From NCBI RefSeq assembly GCF_052118845.1, contig NZ_JBQKGJ010000006.1:62001-126000 (forward strand): 64,000 bases of DNA, read 5' to 3'. Below are positions 1 to 9,480 of this stretch, one piece after another; positions within the stretch are counted from its first letter, which is position 1, and every line of letters begins with the position of its first letter. The position numbers were made by a program, and so were the translations under genes. The notes beneath the pieces are model-generated. The model had not been told where the DNA came from and did not search any database. It saw only the letters and a list, made by a program, of their open reading frames with translations. Origin of the DNA: Bilifractor sp002394235 (lineage in GTDB: Bacteria; Bacillota; Clostridia; Lachnospirales; Lachnospiraceae).

Positions 1-2205
1 CGCCGGATCGGATACAGGACGAGCAGAAAGCTTGTGGGTCTGTTCCTTCTGGTTGTCCTATGCCTGGCGGGGCTTGCCCTTCGGATTACCTATATCAACG
101 CCTCTCAGGGTGAGCGGTATGAAAGAATCGTGCAGACACAGGCACAGCAGCAGTACTCGAGCTCGACGATTCCTTATCGGAGAGGAGATATTACAGACCG
201 GAACGGGACAATTCTGGCCTCAAGTGAGAAGGAGTACAATGTCATTCTGGACTGTAAGGTCGTGAATACTGAGGTGAACGGTCTGGACGGGACTTCCAGC
301 CAGACATATCTGGAGCCTACGGTAAAGGCACTTGTCAATGTTCTGGGAATTGATGAGGCTTCGATTCGTAAGCTGCTTACGGATGATGAGACAAAGAACA
401 GCCAGTATCAGATTCTGAAGAAAGGATTGTCCATCACGGACAAGCAAAAATTCGAAGAATACACAGATGTGACCAGTGAGGAAAATGCGAAACTCACCGA
501 TGAGGAGAAGGAAGAAAGGGAAGACATCAAGGGAGTCTGGTTTGAAGAAAATTATGTCCGGACGTATCCGCTGAATTCGCTTGCCTGCGACACGATCGGC
601 TTTACCTATGACGGCACAACCGCGGACTGGGGAATTGAAGGATACTACTCAGACATTCTCAACGGAGTCGACGGAAGACAGTATGGATATTACACCGATA
701 ACGCGGATGTAGAGCAGTCTACTATTGCCGCGAAGGACGGGGATAACGTCGTATCCACGATCGATGTTAATGTCCAGCAGATTATCCGTGACGCGCTGGA
801 AGAGTATGAGAATGAGCAGGCAGATAATGAAGAGAAGAATAACGGCGCAAAAAATGTAGGTGTCGTTGTGATGGATCCGAACACTGGAGAAGTTCTGGGC
901 CTGGATTCCGATAAATGGTATGACCTGAATAACCCGCGTGATCTGACTCCTTTCTATTCCGAGGAAGAGATCAAGAAGATGAGCAATGACGATATGATCG
1001 ATGCTCTGAGCAATCTGTGGCAGAACTTTACCATATCAAATGCTTTTGAGCCGGGATCGGTTTACAAGTCGATCATTGTCGCAGAGGGATACACGACCGG
1101 AGTTCTGAATGATAATTCCACCTTTATCTGTGACGGGGGACAGCAGGTGGCCGATAAATATATTGCCTGCGAGGGCACTCACGGGCAGGTTACGGTTGAC
1201 GAGGCAGAGAAGTATTCCTGCAACGATGCGCTGATGCAGATTGGCGCATTGATTGGCGAGAAGAACTTCCTCAAATACGACAACATCTTTAATTTCGGCA
1301 TGAAGACCGGCATCGATCTTCCCGGGGAGAGCTCGGGCCTCCTGTTTGACGCGGATACCATGGGACCGGTCGAGCTGGCAACATCCTCCTTCGGGCAGGG
1401 ATTCACTGCAACGATGATTCAGGAGGCCGCTGCGATCTCCGCAGCCATCAACGGCGGCTATTATTATAAACCGCACGTCGTTAAGCAGATCACGGATGAA
1501 AATGGTGCTGTGGTTCAGACCATTAACCCTGTTCTTGAAAGAAGGACGAACACCGAGGCGGTGAGTGAGAAGGTCCGGGAGGATATGGGTACGGTAATGG
1601 AGTATGGCGGAACCGGCTATGTGGCAAAAATCCCGGGCTACAGTATGGGAGGAAAAACAGGAACCGCAGAGACGCTTCCACGGGGCAACAACAAGTATAT
1701 TCTTTCCTTTATCGGATTTGCGCCGCTTGATGATCCGAAGGTTGTGGTCTATGTTACGGTTGATGAGCCGAACGCAGAGAATCAGGAATCTTCATGCTAC
1801 GCCGAAAGCATTGCCCGGAACATCTTCACGGAGCTTCTTCCATATATGAATATCTTCCCGGATGAAGACGGGTACACTGCTTCAGATGTCGAGACAGGCT
1901 TTGTAACTACTGCGCAAATGATCAACAAGGAGTTCTCGATTGGCGAGAATGGCCCGATTTATACGACAACGGGAGGTTCAGCTTCCGGAAATGCCACACC
2001 CTCTGGAAATGGAGAGACGGATGCGTCTACGACGGAGGCGGGAGAAACTGTGACTGGCAATGATACAACCGTAGGAACGGCACAGGACGGAACGGATCTG
2101 CCGACCGTGGACATCGGTTCGGAGGATACCGAGAGCGGGAACGATTACTTTACCGATGGCGTCAGCAATGAAGACCTTTCAAATTACCTGGCGGAGAATC
2201 AGTAA
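1..2205 (+). CDS. Class B penicillin-binding protein (FtsI/SpoVD-like), 5' partial
   Basis: Transpeptidase that cross-links peptidoglycan outside the membrane. The frame is open at base 1 and the residues ahead of the first in-window start (GTG at 34) are basic, as expected before a membrane anchor, so the true start probably lies upstream of the window. A single N-terminal membrane segment is followed by a PBP dimerisation region and a transpeptidase domain with SVYK (active Ser codon at 1057), SCN (about 1216) and KTGTAE (about 1654). There is no PASTA domain; the last ~70 residues are a Gly/Thr/Asp-rich tail. It heads the wall/division cluster with mraY, murD, ftsQ and ftsZ. FtsI versus SpoVD cannot be decided from sequence alone. 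Confidence 0.9.
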   Translation, partial: RRIGYRTSRKLVGLFLLVVLCLAGLALRITYINASQGERYERIVQTQAQQQYSSSTIPYRRGDITDRNGTILASSEKEYNVILDCKVVNTEVNGLDGTSSQTYLEPTVKALVNVLGIDEASIRKLLTDDETKNSQYQILKKGLSITDKQKFEEYTDVTSEENAKLTDEEKEEREDIKGVWFEENYVRTYPLNSLACDTIGFTYDGTTADWGIEGYYSDILNGVDGRQYGYYTDNADVEQSTIAAKDGDNVVSTIDVNVQQIIRDALEEYENEQADNEEKNNGAKNVGVVVMDPNTGEVLGLDSDKWYDLNNPRDLTPFYSEEEIKKMSNDDMIDALSNLWQNFTISNAFEPGSVYKSIIVAEGYTTGVLNDNSTFICDGGQQVADKYIACEGTHGQVTVDEAEKYSCNDALMQIGALIGEKNFLKYDNIFNFGMKTGIDLPGESSGLLFDADTMGPVELATSSFGQGFTATMIQEAAAISAAINGGYYYKPHVVKQITDENGAVVQTINPVLERRTNTEAVSEKVREDMGTVMEYGGTGYVAKIPGYSMGGKTGTAETLPRGNNKYILSFIGFAPLDDPKVVVYVTVDEPNAENQESSCYAESIARNIFTELLPYMNIFPDEDGYTASDVETGFVTTAQMINKEFSIGENGPIYTTTGGSASGNATPSGNGETDASTTEAGETVTGNDTTVGTAQDGTDLPTVDIGSEDTESGNDYFTDGVSNEDLSNYLAENQ

Positions 2206-2226
2206 TGGAATATATCCCGCAGGCGG

Positions 2227-2254
2227 TTGACAGGATGCGCAAATTATGTAATAT
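2227..2254 (+). promoter_or_regulatory. Candidate sigma-A promoter for mraY
   Basis: TTGACA (2227-2232), 16-bp spacer, TAATAT (2249-2254), in the 156-bp gap between the PBP gene and mraY. Seen in sequence only; transcription from it is inferred. Confidence 0.5.
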
Positions 2255-2296
2255 ATGTGTACGGCACAAGGACTGCGAAAAAATAGTCGGAGTATT

Positions 2297-2330
2297 AACT
2301 GACCGGGCTTTTTCGGGGCGCCGGTCAGTT
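2297..2330 (+). promoter_or_regulatory. Leader hairpin upstream of mraY
   Basis: Perfect 10-bp inverted repeat (AACTGACCGG / CCGGTCAGTT) with a 14-nt loop, between the candidate promoter and the mraY start. No T-run follows, so it is more likely a leader structure than a terminator. Confidence 0.4.
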
Positions 2331-2361
2331 ATCATATGAAATCAGGAGTGGGAGACAGAAT

Positions 2362-3312
2362 ATGAGATGGATTGAATTTTTACCGGTATTTATAGCGTTT
2401 CTGGTGACTGCGGTCTGCACAGGACTGCTGATTCCTTTTTTGAATCGCAAAAAGGTAGATCAGACAGAACGGAAGGAGGGCGTTGCATCTCATCTGAAGA
2501 AGGCGGGAACACCGACGATGGGCGGTATTGCGATTATCGCGGGAATTCTTGTGGTGGCGCTTCTCTATTTCCGGTCAGAGCCGGCCATCGTCCCGATCAT
2601 GATACTGACCTTTGGCTTCGGACTGGTAGGCTTTCTGGATGACTTTCTGAAGGTGGTACTTCACCGTTCCGACGGACTTATCGCATGGCAGAAGCTGATC
2701 CTTGAATTTGTTGTGACCGCGGTCTTTCTGTATGTGATGGTGCACGTGTACGGTGTTTCCCTTTCCATGCTCGTTCCGTTCAACACAGCGGCATCTGTCG
2801 ATTTCGGGGCCTTCAGTATTCCATTCGCTTTTCTTGTGATTCTCGCGACGGTGAACGGTGTAAACTTCACCGACGGTCTGGACGGGCTTGCATCCTCCGT
2901 CACGATTGTGGTTGCACTGTTCTTCTCGGTATCGTCGATGATGCTTTCCGGCGGAATCACGCCCGTTACCTTTGCTGTGGTCGGCTCTCTGATGGGATTC
3001 CTTCTGTTCAACGCTTATCCGGCGAAGATCTTCATGGGAGATACCGGATCTCTGGCGCTGGGCGGCTTTGTTGCCGGGAGCGCGTATATGATGAAGATGC
3101 CACTGTACATTCCGATTGTCGGATTTATCTATGCTTTTGAGCTGGTGTCTGTAGCGCTTCAGGTAACGTATTTCAAGTTGACCCACGGAAAGCGGATCTT
3201 CAAGATGACGCCCATTCACCATCATTTTGAGCTTTGTGGATGGTCTGAGACCAGGATTGTGACAACCTTCACGATTATTACGGCTCTGCTCTGCCTCCTC
3301 GCCACAAAGTAA
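2362..3312 (+). CDS. mraY: Phospho-N-acetylmuramoyl-pentapeptide-transferase MraY
   Basis: Transfers phospho-MurNAc-pentapeptide to undecaprenyl phosphate, making lipid I at the inner face of the membrane. The 316-residue polytopic protein has the family signatures: LDDFLKV near residue 95, NGVNFTDGLDGLA (catalytic Asp region) near 170, FMGDTGSLALGG near 224 and the PIHHHFE motif near 285. The length is normal. An ATG start follows a GGAG-type RBS. It lies between the PBP gene and murD, as in standard division/wall clusters. Confidence 0.97.
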   Translation: MRWIEFLPVFIAFLVTAVCTGLLIPFLNRKKVDQTERKEGVASHLKKAGTPTMGGIAIIAGILVVALLYFRSEPAIVPIMILTFGFGLVGFLDDFLKVVLHRSDGLIAWQKLILEFVVTAVFLYVMVHVYGVSLSMLVPFNTAASVDFGAFSIPFAFLVILATVNGVNFTDGLDGLASSVTIVVALFFSVSSMMLSGGITPVTFAVVGSLMGFLLFNAYPAKIFMGDTGSLALGGFVAGSAYMMKMPLYIPIVGFIYAFELVSVALQVTYFKLTHGKRIFKMTPIHHHFELCGWSETRIVTTFTIITALLCLLATK

Positions 3313-3401
3313 TACGGCAAGTCAGGGGCAGGCACAGAATTTATCAGAGGTAAATATCCAGGCTCCGGAAACGGGACCGTCATTTCAGAATAGGAAGGGA
3401 C

Positions 3402-4778
3402 ATGGACATGGAGTTAAAGGGAAAGAAAGTACTAGTATTCGGATCCGGAAAAAGTGGTATCGGTGCAGCGCATCTGCTTCTGGCAAGGGGAGCGGTGCCG
3501 GTGATCTACGATGGCAATGAGAAAGCTGACCGGAAGGAGATTCTGGATAATGTTGGCCGGGATGTGGAGATCATTCTTGGCAGTCTTCCGGATGAGAAGG
3601 CGAAACAGATTGATCTTGTGGTCATGAGCCCGGGAGTTCCCTGCGACATACCGGTTGTACAGGATTTTTACGCGAGAGGAATTCCGGTCTGGGGAGAGAT
3701 CGAGCTTGCTTACAGGATCGGCAGGGGAAAGGTGCTCGCTGTCACAGGAACGAATGGAAAGACGACAACGGTAACGCTTCTGGGCGAGATTATGAAGGAT
3801 TATTTCCCTGAGGTCTATGTAGTCGGAAATATCGGGACACCCTATACGGACGTGGTCCTCGGGCAGAGCGAGAATGCGTGGACGGTGGCGGAAGTCAGCA
3901 GTTTCCAGCTGGAGACCATCGACAGTTTTCATCCGGTTGCATCGGCGATTACAAATATTACGGAGGATCACCTGAACCGGCATCATACGATGACGGAATA
4001 TATTCGATGCAAGGAGCGGATTGCGGAAAATCAGACCGGGGAAGATATCTGCGTTCTAAATTATGAGGACGATATACTTCGTGAATTCGGCAGCAAGGTA
4101 AGAGCAAAGGTGATCTATTTTTCCAGTCGCAGAGTTCTGAAACATGGAATATATCTGGACGGCGGTACGATTTACATCGCGGATGGCAAGGAAAAGCTTC
4201 CGGTAGTCCGGACAGATGATCTTCAGCTTCTCGGTCTTCATAACTTTGAAAACATCATGGTTGCTGTTGCCATGGCGTATCACGCAGGTGTACCTGTGGA
4301 GAGTATCCGTAAGACGGTATGTGCTTTCAAGGGAGTTGAACATCGCATAGAGTATGTGGCCGAGGTAAACGGCGTAAGATACTATAACGATTCTAAGGGC
4401 ACGAATCCGGATGCTGCCATTAAGGGAATTCAGGCGATGAACCGGCCGACCTGTCTGATCGGGGGCGGTTTCGACAAGGAGCTGGCTTTTGATGAATGGA
4501 TCAAGGCGTTTGACGGTAAAGTAAAGTTTCTCGCACTGATCGGACAGACAAGAGAAAAGATCGCAGAGACGGCAGTGCGGCTCGGCTTCCCGAAGAAGAA
4601 TATTGCTTTCTTCGATAACCTGGAGGAGGCGACGAAGGCTTGCGCGAAACATGCGGTTCCCGGAGATGCCGTTCTGCTCTCTCCGGCGTGTGCGAGCTGG
4701 GGCCAGTTTGACAATTACGAGCAGCGTGGAGATATGTTCAAACAGTACGTCAGAAGCATGTGCGAATGCCACGAATAA
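3402..4778 (+). CDS. murD: UDP-N-acetylmuramoylalanine-D-glutamate ligase MurD
   Basis: ATP-dependent cytoplasmic Mur ligase adding D-Glu to UDP-MurNAc-L-Ala. The 458 residues show an N-terminal Rossmann-like region (VLVFGSGKSGIG), the ATP loop GTNGKTTT near residue 116, the Mur ligase His/Asn region (NITEDHLNRH) and the C-terminal YYNDSKGTNPDA motif. There are two close ATGs, 3402 and 3408; the AGGAAGG box at 3392 suits the second somewhat better by spacing. ftsW and murG, which often follow murD in this cluster, are absent: the next gene is ftsQ, whose RBS overlaps the murD stop. Confidence 0.97.
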   Translation: MDMELKGKKVLVFGSGKSGIGAAHLLLARGAVPVIYDGNEKADRKEILDNVGRDVEIILGSLPDEKAKQIDLVVMSPGVPCDIPVVQDFYARGIPVWGEIELAYRIGRGKVLAVTGTNGKTTTVTLLGEIMKDYFPEVYVVGNIGTPYTDVVLGQSENAWTVAEVSSFQLETIDSFHPVASAITNITEDHLNRHHTMTEYIRCKERIAENQTGEDICVLNYEDDILREFGSKVRAKVIYFSSRRVLKHGIYLDGGTIYIADGKEKLPVVRTDDLQLLGLHNFENIMVAVAMAYHAGVPVESIRKTVCAFKGVEHRIEYVAEVNGVRYYNDSKGTNPDAAIKGIQAMNRPTCLIGGGFDKELAFDEWIKAFDGKVKFLALIGQTREKIAETAVRLGFPKKNIAFFDNLEEATKACAKHAVPGDAVLLSPACASWGQFDNYEQRGDMFKQYVRSMCECHE

Positions 4779-4789
4779 AGGAGTTCGTT

Positions 4790-6442
4790 TTGGATCAGGA
4801 AAAAAGAGGACATCAGGAAAAGAAAAAACGGGAGAGGATCCGGAGGAAAAAACTGCGGATTATCCTTGCGGCTGTCGGAGGCCTTCTGGTGTGCTTCGTG
4901 ATTTTCATCGGCGTATTTTATGTTCCGGATCAAAATGCGGAAGTGACAGGGAGTTCGCGGTATACGGAAAAAGAGATCAGGGAGATGGTGTTCGGAGGCT
5001 TCGCGGATCGGAATTCTCTGTATCTGTGCTATGTGAGAAAGACGATTAAGCCCGAAAACGCACCGTTCATCTCATCTATACATGTGGAATACATGGGCCA
5101 CAGCAGTGTCAGGCTCGCGGTAAATGAAAATTCTCCTGTTGGATATATTCAACAGGACGGAATCAACTATTATTTCGACGCAAACGGAATCGTGCTGGAG
5201 GCGGTTAAGGACGATAATCCAACGTCTGACGAGGAGGAGACAGAGTCCGTGGTGTCTTCGTCATCGGTTTCGGCTTCGTCTGTTTCTTCCTCTTCGGTTT
5301 CTTCATCCGGCACGCAGAAGACCGATTACAAGTCGCTCGGCCTTACGGCGACGCTGGTGGATCTCAACGGCGACGGCGTTCCCGAGACAGATGCGGATGG
5401 AAACTGGCTTGTGGACACTGATAGCGACGGGATGGTTGATCAGACAACTTCTGGTGTCGGACTGATTGATATTGACGGCGACGGCGTTCCGGATATCACA
5501 CAGACAGACTACGACAATGCTAAGACGGCAAAAGAAGAGGAGAAAAAGCAGAAAGCCCAGACATCTGGGGCGGCAGCTGCAGCAGATTCCTCTGCGAACC
5601 GGACGGAGAATGGATCAAATGTACTTCAGGCTGTTTCATCCGGGTCTTCCGAACCTTCTGGCGATTCTTCCGCTGACACAGAGTATCATCCGGCATTGAC
5701 GGATGTAACAAGGATTATCGGACTAACCGATAAGAAACTGACCGTTGGAAAGGCCGTTCCGGTTTCAGACAATAGCGTCTTTTCTACAATTCAGGCCTTG
5801 AGCCGGCTGATCAGCAAATTTGACATCAGACCGGACAAGATCGCGTTTGACAATGACCAGAATATTACCCTGTATTACAACGATGGAAAGGTGAAGATCC
5901 TTCTGGGAAAGGATACCCTTCTGGAGGACAAAATGTCGAAGGCTGCAGCGATTTTGCCTCAGCTTTCGGGAATGGAGGGAACGCTTCATCTTGAGACCTA
6001 TACGGAGGATACGGTAAATATCATCTTTGATACGACGGAGACGGGGAAGAATTCCTCCGACAGTTCCGGAAGTACGGGAACAGTGACTGCTTCCGGAAAT
6101 ACGGCAGATGCTGGCAATACGACCGCTGAGGGAACCGACACTGCGGACGAAAACGGCGGAACGGCAGATACGTACACTGCGGGCGGAGACGGAAGCACGA
6201 ATGCCGCATATGGAGACGCAGACACAGGGAATGCGGGCGGAGACGGGAGCACGGATGCCACATATGGTGAAACAGACACCGATGGCACCGGCGGAGCTGG
6301 AGACACGGATGCCGCATATGGAGACACAGACACAGGGAATGCGGGCGGAGACGGGAGCACGGATACCGCATATGAAAATGAAAACACCTATGACGACGGG
6401 ACAGACGGAACGGCGGATGGCTATGGCGGAGCTGCATACTGA
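4790..6442 (+). CDS. ftsQ: Division protein FtsQ/DivIB with calcium-loop-like insertion
   Basis: Bitopic division protein of the septal wall-synthesis complex. The start is TTG at 4790, 6 nt after AAAGGAG (4777-4783, overlapping the murD stop); the in-frame ATG at 4760 lies upstream of that RBS. Order: basic cytoplasmic tail, membrane segment (about 22-45), POTRA domain to about 130, an unusual insertion (about 135-300), then the beta domain (about 305-415) and an acidic Gly/Asp/Thr repeat tail to 550. The insertion has a Ser/Val-rich linker and three DxNxDG/DxDxDG loops near residues 190, 209 and 227, resembling dockerin or thrombospondin type 3 calcium loops. DivIB proteins are usually about 260-300 residues, so this is nearly double. 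Confidence 0.85.
   Translation: MDQEKRGHQEKKKRERIRRKKLRIILAAVGGLLVCFVIFIGVFYVPDQNAEVTGSSRYTEKEIREMVFGGFADRNSLYLCYVRKTIKPENAPFISSIHVEYMGHSSVRLAVNENSPVGYIQQDGINYYFDANGIVLEAVKDDNPTSDEEETESVVSSSSVSASSVSSSSVSSSGTQKTDYKSLGLTATLVDLNGDGVPETDADGNWLVDTDSDGMVDQTTSGVGLIDIDGDGVPDITQTDYDNAKTAKEEEKKQKAQTSGAAAAADSSANRTENGSNVLQAVSSGSSEPSGDSSADTEYHPALTDVTRIIGLTDKKLTVGKAVPVSDNSVFSTIQALSRLISKFDIRPDKIAFDNDQNITLYYNDGKVKILLGKDTLLEDKMSKAAAILPQLSGMEGTLHLETYTEDTVNIIFDTTETGKNSSDSSGSTGTVTASGNTADAGNTTAEGTDTADENGGTADTYTAGGDGSTNAAYGDADTGNAGGDGSTDATYGETDTDGTGGAGDTDAAYGDTDTGNAGGDGSTDTAYENENTYDDGTDGTADGYGGAAY
6182..6400 (+). repeat. In-frame imperfect tandem repeat in the ftsQ 3' end
   Basis: Degenerate repeats of about 54 bp encode the Gly-Asp-Ser-Thr-Ala-Tyr periodic tail of FtsQ (recurring AGGDGST and AAYGD-type segments). 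The repeats keep the frame. Confidence 0.7.
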
Positions 6443-6476
6443 TGACTGTGGCTGCCTACGTTTTTTTGAAAAAGTG

Positions 6477-6505
6477 TTGAATATTTCCTGCGAAGACTAT
6501 ATTAT
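6477..6505 (+). promoter_or_regulatory. Candidate sigma-A promoter for ftsZ
   Basis: TTGAAT (6477-6482), 17-bp spacer, TATTAT (6500-6505), in the 163-bp gap between ftsQ and ftsZ; would give ftsZ its own transcript. Confidence 0.5.
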
Positions 6506-6605
6506 AGGAAGTGTGTTGTTTTCTTTGATTATAAGGAATGAGGGAAGATAAATAATTGGCAGAAGACCTGCTTCAGGTTTCTGGTCAGATAAAGGAGGAA
6601 GCATT

Positions 6606-7796
6606 TTGTTAGAGATTATGACGAACGAGGCTGAATCTTCAGCAAAGATTGTGGTAATTGGTGTCGGAGGCGCCGGCAACAATGCCGTAAACAGAATGGT
6701 AGACGAGTCCATCGGAGGGGTGGAATTCGTTGGAATCAATACAGATAAGCAGGCACTGACACTTTGCAAGGCACCGACTGTTCTGCAGATCGGCGAGAAG
6801 GTTACAAAGGGACTCGGAGCAGGAGCAAAGCCTGAGGTAGGACAGAAGGCTGCAGAGGAGAGTGCGGACGAGATCAAGAAGCTCGTGGAAGGCGCCGACA
6901 TGGTATTCGTCACCTGCGGTATGGGCGGCGGAACCGGAACCGGTGCTGCTCCGGTGGTTGCAAGTCTGGCAAAAGAAGCCGGATGCCTGACAGTCGGTGT
7001 GGTTACCAAGCCGTTCCGTTTTGAAGCAAAGCAGCGGATGACAAATGCTCTTTCCGGTATCGACAGACTGAAGCAGAATGTAGACACATTGATTGTGATC
7101 CCGAATGATAAGCTTCTCGAGATCGTGGATCGCCGCACGACTATGCCGGAGGCACTGAAGAAGGCGGATGAGGTGCTTCAGGAGGCAGTACAGGGCATTA
7201 CGGATCTGATTAATGTACCCGCGCTGATCAACCTCGACTTCGCGGATGTACAGACGGTTATGAAGGACAAGGGGATGGCGCATATCGGAATCGGTGCTTC
7301 CAAGGGCGATGACAAAGCACTTGAGGCGGTTCAGGAGGCAGTTCAGTCCCCGCTTCTTGAGACAACGATTGAGGGTGCTTCCAATGTCATCATCAATATC
7401 TCAGGAGATATCAGCCTGATGGATGCCAATGACGCTGCCAGCTATGTACAGAATCTCGCCGGTGACGACGCAAATATTATCTTCGGCGCGATGTATGACG
7501 ACTCCACGCCGGATACCTGCAAGATCACGGTGATTGCGACCGGACTGGATGATGCATCTGCCAGAGTAGCAAATGTAAAGGACGCAGAGGCAGAGAAAAT
7601 CGAGAAGACAGAGCCGACGATCCTCGGTTCCTCACAGAACCGCAGAAGCGGAGCCGCAGCTAAGACTGCACCTTCCTATTCCATGCCGAGCTTCACGATT
7701 CCAAAGCAGACCGCTGCACCAACCACGTCGAGACCGACAGCCCCGAAGACACCGAAGAAGGATATCCAGATTCCGGATTTCCTCCAGAAGCACTGA
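6606..7796 (+). CDS. ftsZ: Cell division GTPase FtsZ
   Basis: Tubulin-like GTPase that forms the Z ring at midcell. The 396 residues contain GGAGNNAVNRM near residue 20, the tubulin signature GGGTGTGAAPV near 108, a T7-loop region (NLDFADV) near 208 and the conserved C-terminal partner-binding peptide (DIQIPDFLQKH) after a low-complexity linker. Start is TTG at 6606, 7 nt after AAAGGAGG (6591-6598); the ATG at 6618 is too far from that RBS. A rho-independent terminator lies about 170 bp downstream, ending the division cluster. Confidence 0.97.
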   Translation: MLEIMTNEAESSAKIVVIGVGGAGNNAVNRMVDESIGGVEFVGINTDKQALTLCKAPTVLQIGEKVTKGLGAGAKPEVGQKAAEESADEIKKLVEGADMVFVTCGMGGGTGTGAAPVVASLAKEAGCLTVGVVTKPFRFEAKQRMTNALSGIDRLKQNVDTLIVIPNDKLLEIVDRRTTMPEALKKADEVLQEAVQGITDLINVPALINLDFADVQTVMKDKGMAHIGIGASKGDDKALEAVQEAVQSPLLETTIEGASNVIINISGDISLMDANDAASYVQNLAGDDANIIFGAMYDDSTPDTCKITVIATGLDDASARVANVKDAEAEKIEKTEPTILGSSQNRRSGAAAKTAPSYSMPSFTIPKQTAAPTTSRPTAPKTPKKDIQIPDFLQKH

Positions 7797-7963
7797 GATA
7801 GGGAGCGAAGAGAGGTGCATTTTTCCTCCACAGGGAATAAGGATATTTTTCCGGTTCCTGCATGGAAGGAAGATTTGTGTCTGATTCAGGAGAAGAACGA
7901 CAGATCTCAGAGATACCAAATGGGATCATAATTATCGAATTAGATAAATAATTAAGAGATTTT

Positions 7964-7992
7964 ACAGCCCGGAACCTATCCGGGCTGTTTTA
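7964..7992 (+). terminator. Rho-independent terminator downstream of ftsZ
   Basis: ACAGCCCGGA / TCCGGGCTGT stem with a 5-nt loop, followed by TTTT. The 7797-7963 stretch between the ftsZ stop and this hairpin shows no gene. Confidence 0.8.
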
Positions 7993-8065
7993 GACTGCAG
8001 ATATTATCGTCGAAGTTCTTCCGCGAAAGCAGGAAGTCCGGCGATTCAGGGGCAAAGGAGAAGAT

Positions 8066-9352
8066 ATGTGGTTCACAAGACGAAGAAAAAGAAATACATT
8101 TTTAGGAAGAAAGAACAGGATGGCAGAAGGTCAGAATACTGTGGATGAAAAGGAATCGACGGCAGGACGTGATGAGGAAAGTCTGTCGTGCGGGAATTCT
8201 GCGGAAATGAACCTGGAGAAAAAAACACCCGAAGAGTATTCGGAGAATGTGAATCCGTCAGACCAAGTGAACGTGACAGCAGAAGAACCTGCGGACCATG
8301 AGCCTGCGGAGGCTGAGAGCGAACGGCAGAAAGAGGGCGAAAATATCCGGTCTGTAGATGATGAGAATGGGCTGCACGGAGAAAACAAGAATGAGCTGCC
8401 CGGGGAGAACGAGAATACGCTGTCCGGAGAGAAGAGCGTAGAGAAGACAGATGATCCTGAAGCGGAGAAAGACGCGGATGTGCGATCGGATCATAGGGGA
8501 CAGGAAATGAGACGAAATAAAGTTCACGAGAAAAAACAGCGTTCGCTCTATGAGTGGCGCCGTGAAAAGCCTGCAAAATCGCCGAAGCCGTTGAAGGCAG
8601 TCAAGAAACCGGTGCATCTGAAGAACGGAGTGATTCTGGGAGAGGGACTGCCGAAAATCTGTGTTCCGTTAACCGGGACAGGAAAGGATGAACTGGAAGC
8701 ACAGGCACGAGAAGCTGCTGCGGCGTCTCCAGATCTTGTGGAATGGCGTGCCGATTATTTCGAGGACCTTGGAGACGTGGAGAAGGTGGCGGAAGTGCTT
8801 ATGTCCCTACAGGAAATTCTGGGTGAGACTCCGATTCTCTTCACCATCCGCACGAAGAGAGAGGGAGGCAATGGACAGCTGACGCCGGAAGAATACCGGT
8901 CACTGCTTCTGTATGCGGCCGGGCGTCCGGAAGTTTCTCTGGTTGATATTGAGGGACTGAATCCGGAGATCAATACAGAACTCCTGATTTCCGAGGTCCA
9001 TCAGCTGGGGATGCCGGTAATCGCGTCCTGGCACAACTTTAGCAGAACACCCAAAAAACCGGAGCTGGGCCTTGTGTTTGACAGACTGTCACGAACCGGG
9101 GCGGATGTGCTGAAGGTGGCAGTCATGCCAAAGAAGGCAAAGGATGTGCTGCGGCTTATGAGTGTTACCGAGGAGAAGAACCGTCAGTTCCCGAGTCCGC
9201 TCGTGACGATGGCAATGGGAGACCTTGGGAGGCTCAGCCGCGTGAGCGGAAGAATTACCGGATCAGTGCTGACCTTCGGAATCGTCGGAGACGCATCCGC
9301 GCCGGGACAGCTTCCGGTCGAGGAGCTCCGGGAGATGCTCAGGGCTATCTGA
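8066..9352 (+). CDS. aroD: Type I 3-dehydroquinate dehydratase with long charged N-terminal extension
   Basis: Third step of the shikimate pathway: dehydration of 3-dehydroquinate through a Schiff base. The C-terminal ~235 residues are a complete type I domain, with EWRAD (substrate-binding Glu/Arg), the active-site His in SWHNF and the Schiff-base Lys in LKVAVMP, and a normal C-terminus. The N-terminal ~190 residues have no recognisable fold: they are rich in Glu, Asn, Asp and Lys with short echoes such as GENENxLSGE. The start at ATG 8066 has an AAAGGAG box about 6 nt upstream; an internal ATG at 8120 lacks a clear RBS. Normal AroD is about 250 residues. It stands alone between two intergenic regions. 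Confidence 0.88.
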   Translation: MWFTRRRKRNTFLGRKNRMAEGQNTVDEKESTAGRDEESLSCGNSAEMNLEKKTPEEYSENVNPSDQVNVTAEEPADHEPAEAESERQKEGENIRSVDDENGLHGENKNELPGENENTLSGEKSVEKTDDPEAEKDADVRSDHRGQEMRRNKVHEKKQRSLYEWRREKPAKSPKPLKAVKKPVHLKNGVILGEGLPKICVPLTGTGKDELEAQAREAAAASPDLVEWRADYFEDLGDVEKVAEVLMSLQEILGETPILFTIRTKREGGNGQLTPEEYRSLLLYAAGRPEVSLVDIEGLNPEINTELLISEVHQLGMPVIASWHNFSRTPKKPELGLVFDRLSRTGADVLKVAVMPKKAKDVLRLMSVTEEKNRQFPSPLVTMAMGDLGRLSRVSGRITGSVLTFGIVGDASAPGQLPVEELREMLRAI

Positions 9353-9434
9353 TAAACAGAGTATTCGTTTCAGGATGGTTTCAATACACCCGCAAGGCCG
9401 GAAACGCTGCGAATGACAGCATTTTATTTCCGGC

Positions 9435-9478
9435 GTTTTCGGAGCGTTTCGCTGGTGTTTTCGGAGCGTTTCGCTGGC
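9435..9478 (+). repeat. Two 22-bp tandem repeats upstream of the FHA gene
   Basis: The unit starting GTTTTCGGAGCG occurs twice in direct succession and ends 2 bp before the -35 box of the next promoter. The gap 9353-9573 otherwise holds only that promoter. Confidence 0.75.
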
Positions 9479-9480
9479 AG

